A stretch of 64,000 bases of DNA, taken from NCBI GenBank assembly GCA_021234155.1, contig JAJEKV010000009.1:8872546-8936545 (forward strand), read 5' to 3'. This DNA comes from Isoetes taiwanensis. Its lineage: Eukaryota; Streptophyta; Lycopodiopsida; Isoetales; Isoetaceae. A program made the translations under genes and the position numbers. Below, one piece after another: positions 43,491-54,011 of the stretch; positions within the stretch are counted from its first letter, which is position 1; each line of letters begins with the position of its first letter. A model generated the notes under the pieces. That model was given only the letters and a program-made list of their open reading frames with translations. It did no database searches and was not told the DNA's origin.

Positions 43491-45555
43491 CTAGAAGCTC
43501 ATCCACTCGTTGCCTGCTTGAAGCAGCAAGGTAACGTTCTTCCGAAATGCTCGATACTTGGGTCTCCTTGACGGTGGCTCCTCTTTGATGTAGAGGTTGA
43601 CTTTGTTCGTTAGAAGCCTCTCATTGCTGGTGGCTTTGATGGTGTAGTTGGTCACTTGAAATCTTCCATGCCGCTTTTCAAAAGCCTGAAGGTGGCGCCG
43701 TTGAAAGAGATCTTTCATCTTGAACTCTTTGTCTTGGCAGCTAAAGGGCGACTACAGATCCGATATTGTTTCTTCGACTCCATCGACGTCTCATCGTCAA
43801 GTCCTCTTGTCGTTATCGTGTTGCCCAAGAGTGTTGACGATGTTGATTGCTTCACCCCGCAAATTGCCCGACATCTCTTCCTTTGATCCGATTCGCTATG
43901 GGAGGGAAGGAATAACAAGGGAACTATATATGCAAAGCATATAACTTACATAATTACAATTACTACTAGAGCTATTAGGTCCCCCTTGTGCCTCCCTTCG
44001 AGTTGCACACCTACTCCTTGGTAATGTCATCGGTGTTCCTCCCGGTGCAATGGTGTTGACGATCTATATCCTCCTATTTGTACGTCAGCTTGTACTCTGG
44101 GGAAACTTGTTGATATACTTGGGCCCTCCGATGTTTGTCGGCTATGGCACAACACGCTTTGCATCACATTCTAACTAAAGGTGTGCTGGTCGTTGATGCT
44201 TCGACATTTCGGTCTGCTTCCTGATCCTGTTCTCGGGTGGTAATTGTTCCCCCCTTCATGATACTTGAAGCTATTTGGAGGCGTCTCTTGCGGCTGTGCA
44301 CGATTCCTTTGGCTATACTCCTCTGGGGTTGTTCTCTTCTGCAGTTGTTCTTTGAATCGTCCATCCTTGGGTTCACCAAGTTGCATGCAAGTCTGCGTGC
44401 AAGTCATCGGCTCGCCTCGTCTAGTTGCTTCTCCATCGAGCTTCCAATCTTCCTTGTTTGATCCCCTCGATCACATGGCTTGGACGTTGTCACGTTCCTC
44501 AGTGCTATGCCGTCTTCTTGTCTTGAGGTACCTTCCGGTGGCTTTGATTGTGCTCGTCAGTTTTGATCCTCCTGTTGCCTCTAGGGAGCTCGTGGAAGAA
44601 GTCGGTTGCTAGCACTTCTCCAGCTTTCAGTTCCTGACCTTTGTCCCTCTATGCATGTTGGTCTCTCTGTCAAGTAAAGCATCATGTCTCTCCTCCCTGC
44701 TGGCTATATCGTCTGGATGATGGATCCTTATATCTGCGCAGCTTGATCCTTGAGTTGAAAAAGTACCTGCCTTAGATATACTCTTGTCGTTGAATAGCCT
44801 GACTATTATCTTGAACTCTCTTTTTGCCGAAGGTGATCTTGCCCCTAATGCTGATATAGGCCTTCAAGTCGGAGATGTTCCTTCCCTGATATGCGTCTCC
44901 TCCCCCTCATGGTCTCCTACTTTTTGGAACCGATGAAAGTTCTTCTGCTGGTGCAAGGGAGCTGGAAGCTCGTCCTGGTCAGCCTGAGGTGCTTTGTGGT
45001 TGCCTAGCTTGGTTGCTCCTTTTGTTGACGTTGCATGACATTCGCTTGAGCTGCTGGGCTGCAAGGTCATGGTGGTCTTCCCTGCAGTTTCTATACGCTC
45101 CTGCGTCGCCATGACTTCTCTCCTCGACATAAGATTATGCCCTCTGGCCCTAGCTCGTGATGCTAACGTGGCATCGATGTCTAACGTCTTCCTGCACCTG
45201 TATTTTGCTGCCTTGCATTCTTCCATTTGAACTCGTGTGCGTCAAGTTGATGAAGGCGTCGAGATCCTCTTTCTGATGTGAGCTCGTGGACGTGGTAGCC
45301 GGGAGGTTGACATCTAGAAGATTGTTGATGCCGTTGGTTACCAAATATTCTTCCCATTTGATGAAGATTGATGATAGGCCGGTGGTGTCCTGTTCCGTTT
45401 GTCGGTTGAGGTGTTTGTCGTTGTGCTTCCCTCTCTTGGGTCTGCCTTTTGGGTCTCCTCTCCTTATCTGTCTGTACATCGGCTGGGACCTCGATGTCTT
45501 CAAGAAGTTGCGCCTCTAGCTCGTCTGTGGCTCTGGCCCTGTACTTTGAAAGCAA
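43491..45555 (-). pseudogene. Degenerate gag-like coding debris
   Basis: Several overlapping minus-strand frames: 45555-45181 (DELEAQLLEDIEVPADVQTD), 45503-45150 (IKWEEYLVTNGINNLLDVNL), 45226-44864, 44407-44171 (LGEPKDGRFKEQLQKRT) and 43718-43491. All are rich in Lys, Arg, Glu and Gln. Charge, lack of pol motifs and place after the PBS suggest an old gag; no named domain is seen. Confidence 0.35.
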
Positions 45556-46265
45556 CGCTCGTATATCCTAGAGTCTAAGGGTCTACTTGAAGGGCTCTCT
45601 TACAACATTCTGGGCTCTATAAGCAAGCAAGATGGCTCGAGCAGCATTACTGGAGACATATCTATAATCTACAAGTCTATGGACATTAGGACGTGTGGTA
45701 TGGCATGTTTTGCAAAGCCTTCATGATGTTTGAGGCATACTCTAAGGTCCTAGCAAAGTTAGTTTGGGGGAGTCCAATCTCTACACATGGAGTGACTTGG
45801 GCAGCTCTAGACTCTAGCTCCTTTCTAGGTATCCTGGCAATAGGGAGTGTCAATGTGGCAGCTATATAAGTCAAACTTTATTAGAAGGACACAAAATTAG
45901 GTCGAGGTTTATGCCTTTGGCATGAGCAGAGGTGATGTACCAACAGTTGGACTTGGGTTGATGAAGTCTAGATGACTATAACAAAGGGGTGTTCTTGGGC
46001 ACTTCTATCTAGGAGTAAGGCATCAGCTTTGAGCCGAGAGCAATACTTGTGAGGTACTAATGGGGTATGCTTCTATTTACAAACAAACCACAGTTTGGAA
46101 AAACAATTCAAGGGTTTGAGCAATTTTGGTTATTTTGAGCTGGGGTTTGACATTTCTAGCCTAATTTGAGGTCATAAATGGATTCTAGGCTGTCTAACGG
46201 TCCTATTGCAACAAATTTCAGGTGATTTGAAGCTAGCTCAAGTTATGGAGGTTCAAAGTTTGGAG

Positions 46266-46332
46266 GTCTCACACATTGCGCCCAGACCAATAATGAAAGT
46301 TTCATTTTTGCTCCTGGCGCGACGTGTGAGAC
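46266..46332. repeat. 67-bp hairpin repeat, copy 1
   Basis: GTCTCACACATTGCGCCCAG is an inverted partner of CTGGCGCGACGTGTGAGAC about 28 bases later. The loop contains a nested AATGAAA-GTTTCATT inverted repeat. Confidence 0.9.
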
Positions 46333-46465
46333 ATTGACTCTAAATGGGTTAAACTTGTCCAATTTGGGTGATGTAAGGGTCTAGTTCTGCTAGACTCATC
46401 GAGTTAGGCAGAATTGACCCCTTATTTGGTCGATTTGGAGCTGTTTTGTGCACTTTTGGGGCATG

Positions 46466-46533
46466 GTCTCACACGTTGCACCCAGACCAAAAATGAACTT
46501 TTCATTTTCGCTCCTGGCGCGACGTGTGAGACA
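46466..46533. repeat. 67-bp hairpin repeat, copy 2
   Basis: GTCTCACACGTTGCACCCAG pairs with CTGGCGCGACGTGTGAGAC; loop contains AATGAACTTTTCATT. It lies about 200 bp from copy 1. Confidence 0.9.
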
Positions 46534-46674
46534 TCCTCTCAATTTTGTTCAAAATGTCAGTTTTGACTAAAACAAAAGCTGGAACTTACTAACTCAACTT
46601 AATTAAGTAACTTCATACACTTATAATTTACTCTAAAACACTTTGTATTAAACAAAAATTTATCATTTACGAAA

Positions 46675-46875
46675 TTAATAAGGCTCTCCTTTGATATGAC
46701 TGGCTAAGTGCATATCTTTCTTCATTAGAGTTACTCTCTTGGCGTGTACTGTGCAGGCTGTTGAGTCTTCAAAATGTTGGACCAGCTTCTGCTCTGCTGC
46801 TTCTTGAACCTTGGTCTCCTGCTCTCGTTCTGCCCTCTCCTCTTCTTGTATCTCTCGCTCTATCTGCTCGTACAC
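46675..46875 (-). other. Charged 66-codon frame in the retroelement interior
   Basis: QIEREIQEEERAEREQETKV is a strongly charged, coiled-coil-like stretch. It starts about 360 bp after the PBS on the same strand. It could be a remnant gag N-terminus; low support. Confidence 0.3.
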
Positions 46876-46978
46876 TTCTTGGGTCTAATATACAAATCTA
46901 ACTAATCCTTACCTTAAAACTCGATCTAGCGTGTTACCTTTTTGAAATTCATCAAGTATTAAGGTGATTATGGCCTAA

Positions 46979-47046
46979 TGTCTCGCACGTTGCGTCCAGG
47001 GCAAGACCTAGAGTCTTAGTTTTTGCTCTGGCGCGACGTGTGAGAC
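46979..47046. repeat. 67-bp hairpin repeat, copy 3 (diverged)
   Basis: GTCTCGCACGTTGCGTCCAG pairs with CTCTGGCGCGACGTGTGAGA. The loop differs from copies 1 and 2, while the arms are conserved. Confidence 0.85.
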
Positions 47047-47237
47047 ATGCTTACCTTTAGAAGGATTTGGCTCAACTTTTTAGTCTTATTATGTTCCAAT
47101 TCACTTAACTGTTACTAGCTTAGCATATACTACAAAAATGAGAAAAACATTTCCCACTTTTCGAGGTTTGAGGATCCTATCAAGTTAGTACTACTGGGAG
47201 CATGGCCAGTGCTTTGCTCTTGGTCTCCAAGAACATT

Positions 47238-47249
47238 GCTCTGATACCA
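47238..47249 (-). promoter_or_regulatory. Primer binding site (initiator tRNA-Met)
   Basis: On the minus strand, TGGTATCAGAGC begins one base after the LTR's terminal CA. This fixes the LTR's sense direction and identity as a 5' LTR. Confidence 0.9.
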
Positions 47250-47250
47250 C

Positions 47251-48831
47251 TGTGACGTCCCCTACTCATATACGGTGCACTCACCGTATACAAACAGGAG
47301 TTCATCCCCCATACCAGCTCCATGCTAATATAGGGCCCTCCACGTATCACTGTAACCTTGAAGAGTTCCAGTGGGAAGAATGAAAGGTCATTTACCCTGT
47401 CTCCCTCAGGGCCTACCTAGCTGCGGAAGCGTAAACATACATGTCAGTATATAACATCAACATCACATAACCATCTCGAAGGATGGTTCATCACATACCT
47501 GCATAGACAAAGATCAACACATCAAAAAGGGGAATCCTACCCATGGCTCAGACTCAATGGGATGACTGACGGCTTGGGTCTCCAGAGTTCATTGCAGACA
47601 GAATTCATGGCAATGGATTTGGCTGGCATAAGAACATGGCTTAGGGTTGTCCACTCCATCCGCCCCTCCACATGCACACTTTGCGGTAGGCTGAAAAGTG
47701 TTGGGACTTTGATAGCCGCCGGATGCATAGCCAAAGGGGCTATTCCTGGGTTGCATCTCCCCAGTTCCGATGGGGCAGGTAGGGATCACTCCCTCCAGAG
47801 ATCTACATGCTGACTCAAGGTGACTAGAGGGCCACTGCCCTTATTCGACTTGAACCCAATGGAGAGTGACGATCACTCCACGGTGTCGAGCCCATGCCCG
47901 CCCACACGCAGCATGGCAAGCCATTAGACCTAATCCACAATGATCCCCGGTAGGCCTTACACACCAGAGGGATCGTTCAAGAGTCAGAACACGAACCTCC
48001 TTATAAGCCAGTCTGGCCCCTTCACCCACAACCAGGTATGGCTCTTGTGCACAGGCCGAATCTACAATGTGCTAGAGAGGCTAACTAGGAGCATCAACTA
48101 CCAGGCTTGAGGTCTCTACCCCCCTTCCCAATACAATGAGTTCACAGAGATACATCATCCATATACATCACAGAAGAACTAAAGAACTAGATCTAATCTA
48201 TATCATAGAGTTAGGTTCTTTAGTTAGAGTCTGGTATCTGAGAATCTAAATGGCTGCTATGGGCAATTTAATAGGCTAAACCTACTGATACAATGACTAG
48301 AAGACGGTTTAGGCTATTAAATTGACTAAATACCTGATCTTTGGCTCGCTCCTCCTGCTCTGAACTCGATCATCCTGCTGAACTGCTAGAAGATGATGCT
48401 AGAAAGGGAAACTAATGAGTCAAATCGCTCAGACAGAGTCTGGGAGGCGGTTTTGACTCTTGGAGCAAGCAAAACAGAGCCCTAAAACCCTATGGACGAA
48501 AATGGCAAGTTAGGGTTTCCTTAACCTATATAGACAAAGGGTTAGGGCTAGGGTTTTCCATTATCCCTTTAAGCATGTGGGATAATTGAGTGTGGCCCAC
48601 TTGCCTTTAATGACTAGGTGGCATAAAGTGTCCACATGGGAAAATGGCACCTAGATAAATGTGCACATGGGTAAATGTGCACATTAATAAATGCACACAC
48701 GTTGCAAGTTGCCCCCTAGGGGCTACCCGCCTGGCTATACGTCGGCGTACATGTCAGTCGGGGTGGCGTGTACGCGTGACGAGGCAGTACAGTATACGTC
48801 CTGGGACCGTATACTGTGCTGGAACGTCACA
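47251..48831 (-). mobile_element. 5' LTR (1581 bp) of the minus-strand retroelement
   Basis: Same family as the solo LTR at 14442-16078, with roughly 90% identity over most of its length by eye. Ends are TGTGACGT..ACGTCACA. The flanking base runs differ (ACCAC at left is the PBS side), as expected for one LTR of a longer element. Confidence 0.9.
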
Positions 48832-48905
48832 GTTTCTATTATATTAGATTTATGAAAAGGAGTCTGAGATGAACAGGTTTCCATCCATACAGGTTTCCAA
48901 CTTAT

Positions 48906-48934
48906 GCCCAGCAACGCTGGGCACCATTACTAGT
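48906..48934 (+). mobile_element. Helitron-like 3' terminus (plus orientation)
   Basis: GCCCAGCAACGCTGGGC hairpin, spacer ACCATTA and terminal CTAGT, matching the termini at 19202 and 36588 in reverse. The next base is A rather than the usual T. The body would lie to the left, with the LTR retroelement inserted inside it. Confidence 0.6.
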
Positions 48935-49401
48935 ACTTTTTATAGTCTTGTGCTGGCGCTCCAAATGAGCCACTCAATCAGCAGCTTTGGGAATATGGCC
49001 AGTATACAAATGTGTTAGATACCATTTCAAATATCTTCTTCCTATGCCTTCTCCTTTTTTGTATCATACAATATTACTTACCATGAAAGATGGCTGCTCA
49101 AATAAGAAAAGATGTCAACCTGCAAGCCCAAATCATAGTAGAAAAGGGAGCATTTGCACTTTAAAAAGTAGAGTAAATAATGTTTTCTAAATTATTATTT
49201 TGCATGCGAGATCAGAGCTCTAGACAAATTAAAAGAGCATGTTATGTAACCTATCGCATGTTAATAAAGGCCACAAAAGCTAAGAAATGATTTAACTTTT
49301 TGTCTAGTTTAAGAAATCTCCACAAAAAAATTCTGTCTTGCTTACTGGAAAGAAAAAGAAAAAGTAACTTGATTAAATTAAACCTTTAATATATAACAGA
49401 A
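48935..49401. other. No gene seen
   Basis: AT-rich sequence between the Helitron end and the truncated copia element. Confidence 0.5.
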
Positions 49402-51013
49402 ATGAGAAAAGATGGCAAATTATCTGCACGAGCTACACCTTGCATGTTTGTGGGATATGGCGATACAACCAAAGGGTATAAATTGTACATACCGGGTACA
49501 AAGAAAATGATTGTGCGGAGGAGCGTAAGCTTCAATGAACATGATTTCAGTTTAGATCGAGACACTCACAATGTCTCCACAGATCCCATGAAAGACTCCC
49601 TAGAGTCTGACTCGGATTCTGATTCTGATATAGAAGGTGCAGCAGATGCCTTTGAAGATAACATGCCCTCTGAGCTCGAGTCTGATGCTGACTTTCCAGA
49701 GGAACCTAAGGTTGAAGTACTTCCTATCAGTAGGTTTCCACGTGTTCCAAAGCTAACCACTAAGATGCAGGAGTATCTTGACAGTTGAAAGTCCCATACA
49801 TCAGCGTACTTGGCCTTGCACAGTCACGTCACTGTAGAAGAACCTGTCACAGACCAGGAGGCCATGCACTATTCTCACAAGGATGCCTGGAGTCAAGCAA
49901 TGCAGGAGAAGTATGGCTCTTTACTGCAGAACGATACATGGGATTTGTGCAAACTCCCTTCAAACTGCAAGGCCATTTCCTGTAAGTGGATCTACAAGCT
50001 CAAGTTTGATGAGTCACGTCACTCGTTATAAAGCTAGATTAGTAGCAGGTGGCTGCTCACAAAAGGCTGGGGTAGATTATAATGAAAATGCGTCTGTGGC
50101 ACGACTTACCTCAGTCAGAACTGTCATAGCAGTAGCTGCTCATCTACACCTCAATTTGCAGCAGATGGATGTGAAATCTGGCTTCCTCAATGATAAGATC
50201 CATGATGAGGTCTATATGAAACAGCCTTTAGGCTTTGCAATCAAAGGCAAGGAGGATCATGTGTGCAGGCTTAAACGAGCCATCTATGGCCTTAAGCAAT
50301 CCCACAGGTTGTGGTACAAAACTATTCATGATTTCTTTACAGCCCAAGGATTTGTATGGGGACATGCTGATTGGAATGTTTACACCAAATCTTGTGGTGA
50401 GAAACTTGTCATCGTCGTGCTATACATGGATGATTTGATTCTTGCTTGCCTCATGGCTCAGACTAAGAATAGTCTTGCAAGTAGGTTTCGCATGACAGAT
50501 CTTGGAGCACTCAAATATTTTTTCGGCATTCACATGATCAGCAATGTAGCAGCTCAAACCATCACGATTCACCAATCCAAGGTAGTGGACTCTTTGCTCA
50601 CACGCACCAACATGCATTCAGCTCGATTTGTAAGTACTCCTGCAGTTTCTAAGCCTCTTACTTCAGCTGATATGCGGATTTATCACACACTCCATGGACT
50701 TTCTTATCGGAGCATTGTAGGCTTCTTGATGCACTTAATGGTGTGTACCAGGCCTGATATAGCTGAAAGTGTTATCACTGTGAGTCAGTTTATGGAAGCT
50801 CCTACTTTGACACATTGGCAAGATGTGAAACGTATTCTGAAGTACCTTAACTCTACCATGAGCAGCTTTGGCATTACTTACAGGGCTAATTCCGAATTGC
50901 CCCTCACCCTTAAAGGACACGTAGATGCTGATTATGGAGGTGAGATAGCCACCCCCCAAATCTCGTACAGGCTTCTGTTTCTGGCTGCAAGAAGGAGTGG
51001 TCAGTTGGTCTAG
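49402..51013 (+). pseudogene. pol: Second copia element: integrase tail and reverse transcriptase
   Basis: Begins mid-pol: CMFVGYGDTTKGYKLYIPGT is the post-integrase segment; gag, protease and integrase core are absent, so the element is 5'-truncated. An acidic Ser/Asp-rich linker (DSDSDSDIEG) precedes RVT_2: KAISCKWIYKLKFDE, YKARLVAGGCSQKAGVDY, QMDVKSGFLNDKI, AIYGLKQSHRLWY and the catalytic LYMDDLIL. Lesions are TGA at 49786 and a frameshift near 50020. Confidence 0.9.
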
Positions 51014-51344
51014 TAAGAAACAAAAGGCTACAGCTGCTAGTACTTATGAGTCAGAATATATGGCTTTGTGTGCAGCCACAAAAGAAGCCGTTTGGCTTCG
51101 AAGGTTAATGCATGATATCGGATTTACTCAGCATCATCCCACTATGATTTTTAATGACAACAAGCCTGTTGTAAGCCTTGTAAAGAATCCTGGTAACTTC
51201 TCAAAAGCCAAACATATTGAGATACAATTCCATTTTACCAGGGAGAAGGTTGAAGAAAAGAACGTTTGTATCAAACACTTGAAGACACAATTCATGTCTG
51301 CATATGCACTCACCAAGCCTCTTCCAAAAAACAAGGTTTCATGA
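50997..51344 (+). pseudogene. pol: Second copia element: RNase H C-terminus
   Basis: WSSKKQKATAASTYESEYMA, EAVWLRRLMHDIGF, NDNKPVVSLVKNP and KHIEIQFHFTREKV are the standard end of copia RNase H. Joined to the RT only through a frameshift at about 50990. Confidence 0.9.
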
Positions 51345-51384
51345 ATGCCTGCAAGAGATGGGAGTTGGGAAATGCTAGTGTTCT

Positions 51385-51518
51385 GCGGCGGGAGGAGTAT
51401 GATGGTTTATCATACAGTTCTTCATTTCTAACTAATTCTTGCTGAGTCTTTTTCTTGACTTGTCTTTGTGTTTTGTCTTGAAGCATTGGTCTGGTAAATC
51501 ATATTTGAGGAGGAGTAT
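51385..51518 (+). promoter_or_regulatory. Polypurine tract region of the second copia element
   Basis: Two purine tracts: GCGGCGGGAGGAGTATGATG at 51385 and GAGGAGGAG at 51507, the latter directly before the proposed LTR start. Plant copia elements commonly have such repeats before the 3' LTR. Confidence 0.55.
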
Positions 51519-51752
51519 TGGAACTCTGATATTGTAACAAATATGACTTTTAGTCATGTGACGTCTGGTTGTTAGGGTTCACTCAAAATAGAGTTAGCTA
51601 TTTCTGGAATTCCAGAAGTTAAGGAGCTTGCTTTAGCTATTCCATTAATCAAGCAGTGCGGTGAGGTCCCATAAACGGATACACTGCCTGAGATGTATAA
51701 AAGCAGTGTTCCTTGAATAGATCGAAGTATTTCTGGATGGTATTTCTTCTCA
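51519..51752 (+). mobile_element. 3' LTR of the second copia element (234 bp)
   Basis: Begins TGGAACTCTGATATTG after the polypurine tract and ends TTTCTTCTCA. It contains a TATAAAAG box at 51696, as expected for an LTR promoter. No 5' LTR is present to confirm the ends. Confidence 0.6.
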
Positions 51753-51761
51753 GTCTCTAAT

Positions 51762-51889
51762 ACCCTTTACGTAGGAAAATGTTCCCCAAGGAGCATTACA
51801 TGCGGTTCGGACGGGCCCGCCTTGATGGGCTCGCAAGGCCCCTACCCTATGTGACCTTCCCTGGGGAACATTATCCCTAGATAAAGGGT
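51762..51889. repeat. 128-bp fold-back element
   Basis: ACCCTTTACGTAGGAAAATG plus TTCCCCAAGGA at the left pairs with TCCCTGGGGAACATTATCCC plus TAGATAAAGGGT at the right, with a few mismatches. The centre is GC-rich. It starts ~9 bp after the copia LTR. Confidence 0.8.
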
Positions 51890-52359
51890 CGACGCAATCA
51901 TCCCAACTGGACAGTTTTGGCTGATTCTTCTGGCCAACGTAAACAACAGATAGGCGCCATTCTCCCCTCGCGTCCTATCCTATGCCGCCACGTGGCATTT
52001 TGCCCCTCTTTCTTTTCGAAGAAATTTATCTACTAACATTCTGTTCTTTTCCTTGACTTTCTTGCTTTGATCGTTGGATTGACCACGCAGAACGAACGCC
52101 TATTTGTTGTGCACGTAATAGCAAAGTCCATTTACTGGACTTTCCTGACGTGTCGCGTCGGCAGGTTTCCACGCGAGGAAAGTCCATCACCACATCAGGC
52201 TACCATATACTGAGGGCGAACCTATTGGTCAGGTCTGTCTGTTGACCCGTCAAGGGGATGAATGGCCAAGATGAGCAATGAGCGAATATCCTGGAAACAA
52301 TTCTAGTGCATCAATGGCCTAGGTTTAAGCATAGCACATAATGTATTTTGTATTTTGGT
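51890..52359 (+). promoter_or_regulatory. Upstream region of ICMT
   Basis: About 470 bp that should contain the ICMT promoter and 5'UTR. It has repeated GGAAAGTCCAT/AAGTCCATTTACTGGACTT elements at 52121-52189. No TATA box is obvious, typical of a housekeeping gene. Confidence 0.4.
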
Positions 52360-54011
52360 ATGGAAGCGGCTGCTGAGCGACAACTCTTTCAGCTATTTGT
52401 GGCGGTTCTTGTGTTTCATAGCTCGGAATTTTTACTCGCTTGGTTTATTCATGGTCGCGAAAATGTTTCTGTGCGCTGTAAGCCTCTTATTTCTTCTCTG
52501 CTTCTAACTACTTAGGGAGTCATAAATATAAACACTTTTTCTTCAACGTATATGCAGCTTTGCTCATTAGTAAATCATATGCGATTGCCATGCTTTGTGG
52601 AATTTTGGAGCATTTGATCGAAAGCTCATTAGTACCAGGATGGAAGGAAGTTTTATGGATTAGCAATGCTGGAGTGGCCCTAATTCTTTTGGGAGAAACT
52701 ATTAGGAAGCTTGCCATTCTTACAGGGTGGCACGCCTTTACACATGACATCAAAATACGACCTCGAGAAAACCACAGACTTGTAACTCATGGCGTTTATA
52801 GGTAAATGCATCCTCTGTACAGTTGCTGAACTGTCCTTAATCTCACAAGTAAATAATTCATATTAGTCCATTTGAGCTGCTATCAATGCTTGCTAACAGA
52901 GACAAGGTTCCCTGTAAAAATGTAATTTATTGTATTCATGTCGCCATTAGATCCTCAGGTCCATAAGTGGCCTTTCGACGATATGTACATATGGATTCAT
53001 TTAGCTCTAGAGTTTTATCTCTGGCCATTAGTTATCCATATAATAGTTCTCCGGATTTATGGGATTCAAAGACAAGATAGCCAAGCCACATCAACATTTT
53101 CTTGCAACTGTTTAAAATGGAACACTTTATGAAGGCATTCATTACCTGTGTATAGTTCTCACATGTAGTGGTGACTAAGCATCATTTGAGCTTCCAACTT
53201 CACCAATATGGATCTTTGTAAAGGTCACATGTTCCCTTTATTCACGGTAAAATCCTTCGATCAGAGACATGAAATCCGGTCATATCTGTGCATTTTTCCA
53301 GATGTCTTGCCTCACTTGTTAACGTTTCTCTTATCTAACTCATATAATGGCCAATAACATGTTCTTCAATTCATGTTTGTTGTATTGCCTATTAAGTGTC
53401 TGAGCTACTCTGCAACATTGTTATGTTCCTTTAATCTGAAATATTCTAAGGAAATACTAGATAATCCTTACTGTGCCGTACCTTCTATGCTGTATAGCCC
53501 ACGAATTATTTTCTTTTGTATGATGGCTTATTCATTAACTGTTATTGAGAATGATTATGAGATGAAAATTTTTGTGCAATAAATAGAAGTATGGACAGTT
53601 GTTGTTATTTGTTTTCTGTTCATATAGTATGGCGACCTATCTGCTGTTATTGTTATGATGTAAAAAGTACTATCTATCTACTATTGAGTTCTAGTTGTGT
53701 TGCTAATGGCAGGTTTGTCCGTCACCCAGGATACACAGGTTTCTTTGTCTGGTCTGTTGGAACTCAAGTAATGCTTTGCAATCCTATTTGCACCATTGCT
53801 TATGCCATAGTTACATGGCGCTTTTTCTCACAGCGAATTGAGTATCCTCTCAAATTTTTGATATACACTTGCACTTTATGCCAAATGGATGTTTTTCTCT
53901 TAAATAAATATCATTATCAGATTTGAAGAAAAGACTTTGCGCATCCTTTTTGGGGTTCAATATAATGAATATGCTCAAAGTGTACCATCAGGAATACCTT
54001 TTGTAAAGTAA
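52360..54011 (+). CDS. ICMT: Protein-S-isoprenylcysteine O-methyltransferase (ICMT), four exons
   Basis: Exons 52360-52477, 52558-52801, 53713-53841 and 53921-54011 join in phase with GT..AG introns to give 193 residues, the usual plant ICMT/STE14 length. The enzyme methylates the C-terminal prenylcysteine of CaaX proteins at the ER membrane using S-adenosylmethionine. Exon 1 has a membrane helix (LFVAVLVFHSSEFLLAWFIH). Exon 2 has LLISKSYAIAMLCGILEHLI, ISNAGVALILLGETIRKLAI and THDIKIRPRENHRLVTHGVY. Exon 3 carries the RHPGYTGFFVWSVGTQVMLC core and WRFFSQRIE. Exon 4 reads FEEKTLRILFG, ending EYAQSVPSGIPFVK. No stop or frameshift was found. It is the only clearly intact host gene in the window. 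Whether it is ICMTA or ICMTB cannot be told. Confidence 0.93.

Larger units (their letters stand above)
43491..48831 (-). mobile_element. Minus-strand LTR retroelement (5' LTR, PBS, degenerate interior)
   Basis: The 5' LTR (48831 to 47251) is followed on the minus strand by a PBS. The interior to about 43490 has short, highly charged frames with gag-like character but no recognised protease, RT or integrase, so the element is non-autonomous (LARD-like) or decayed. The left boundary is a guess; no 3' LTR was found. Confidence 0.6.
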
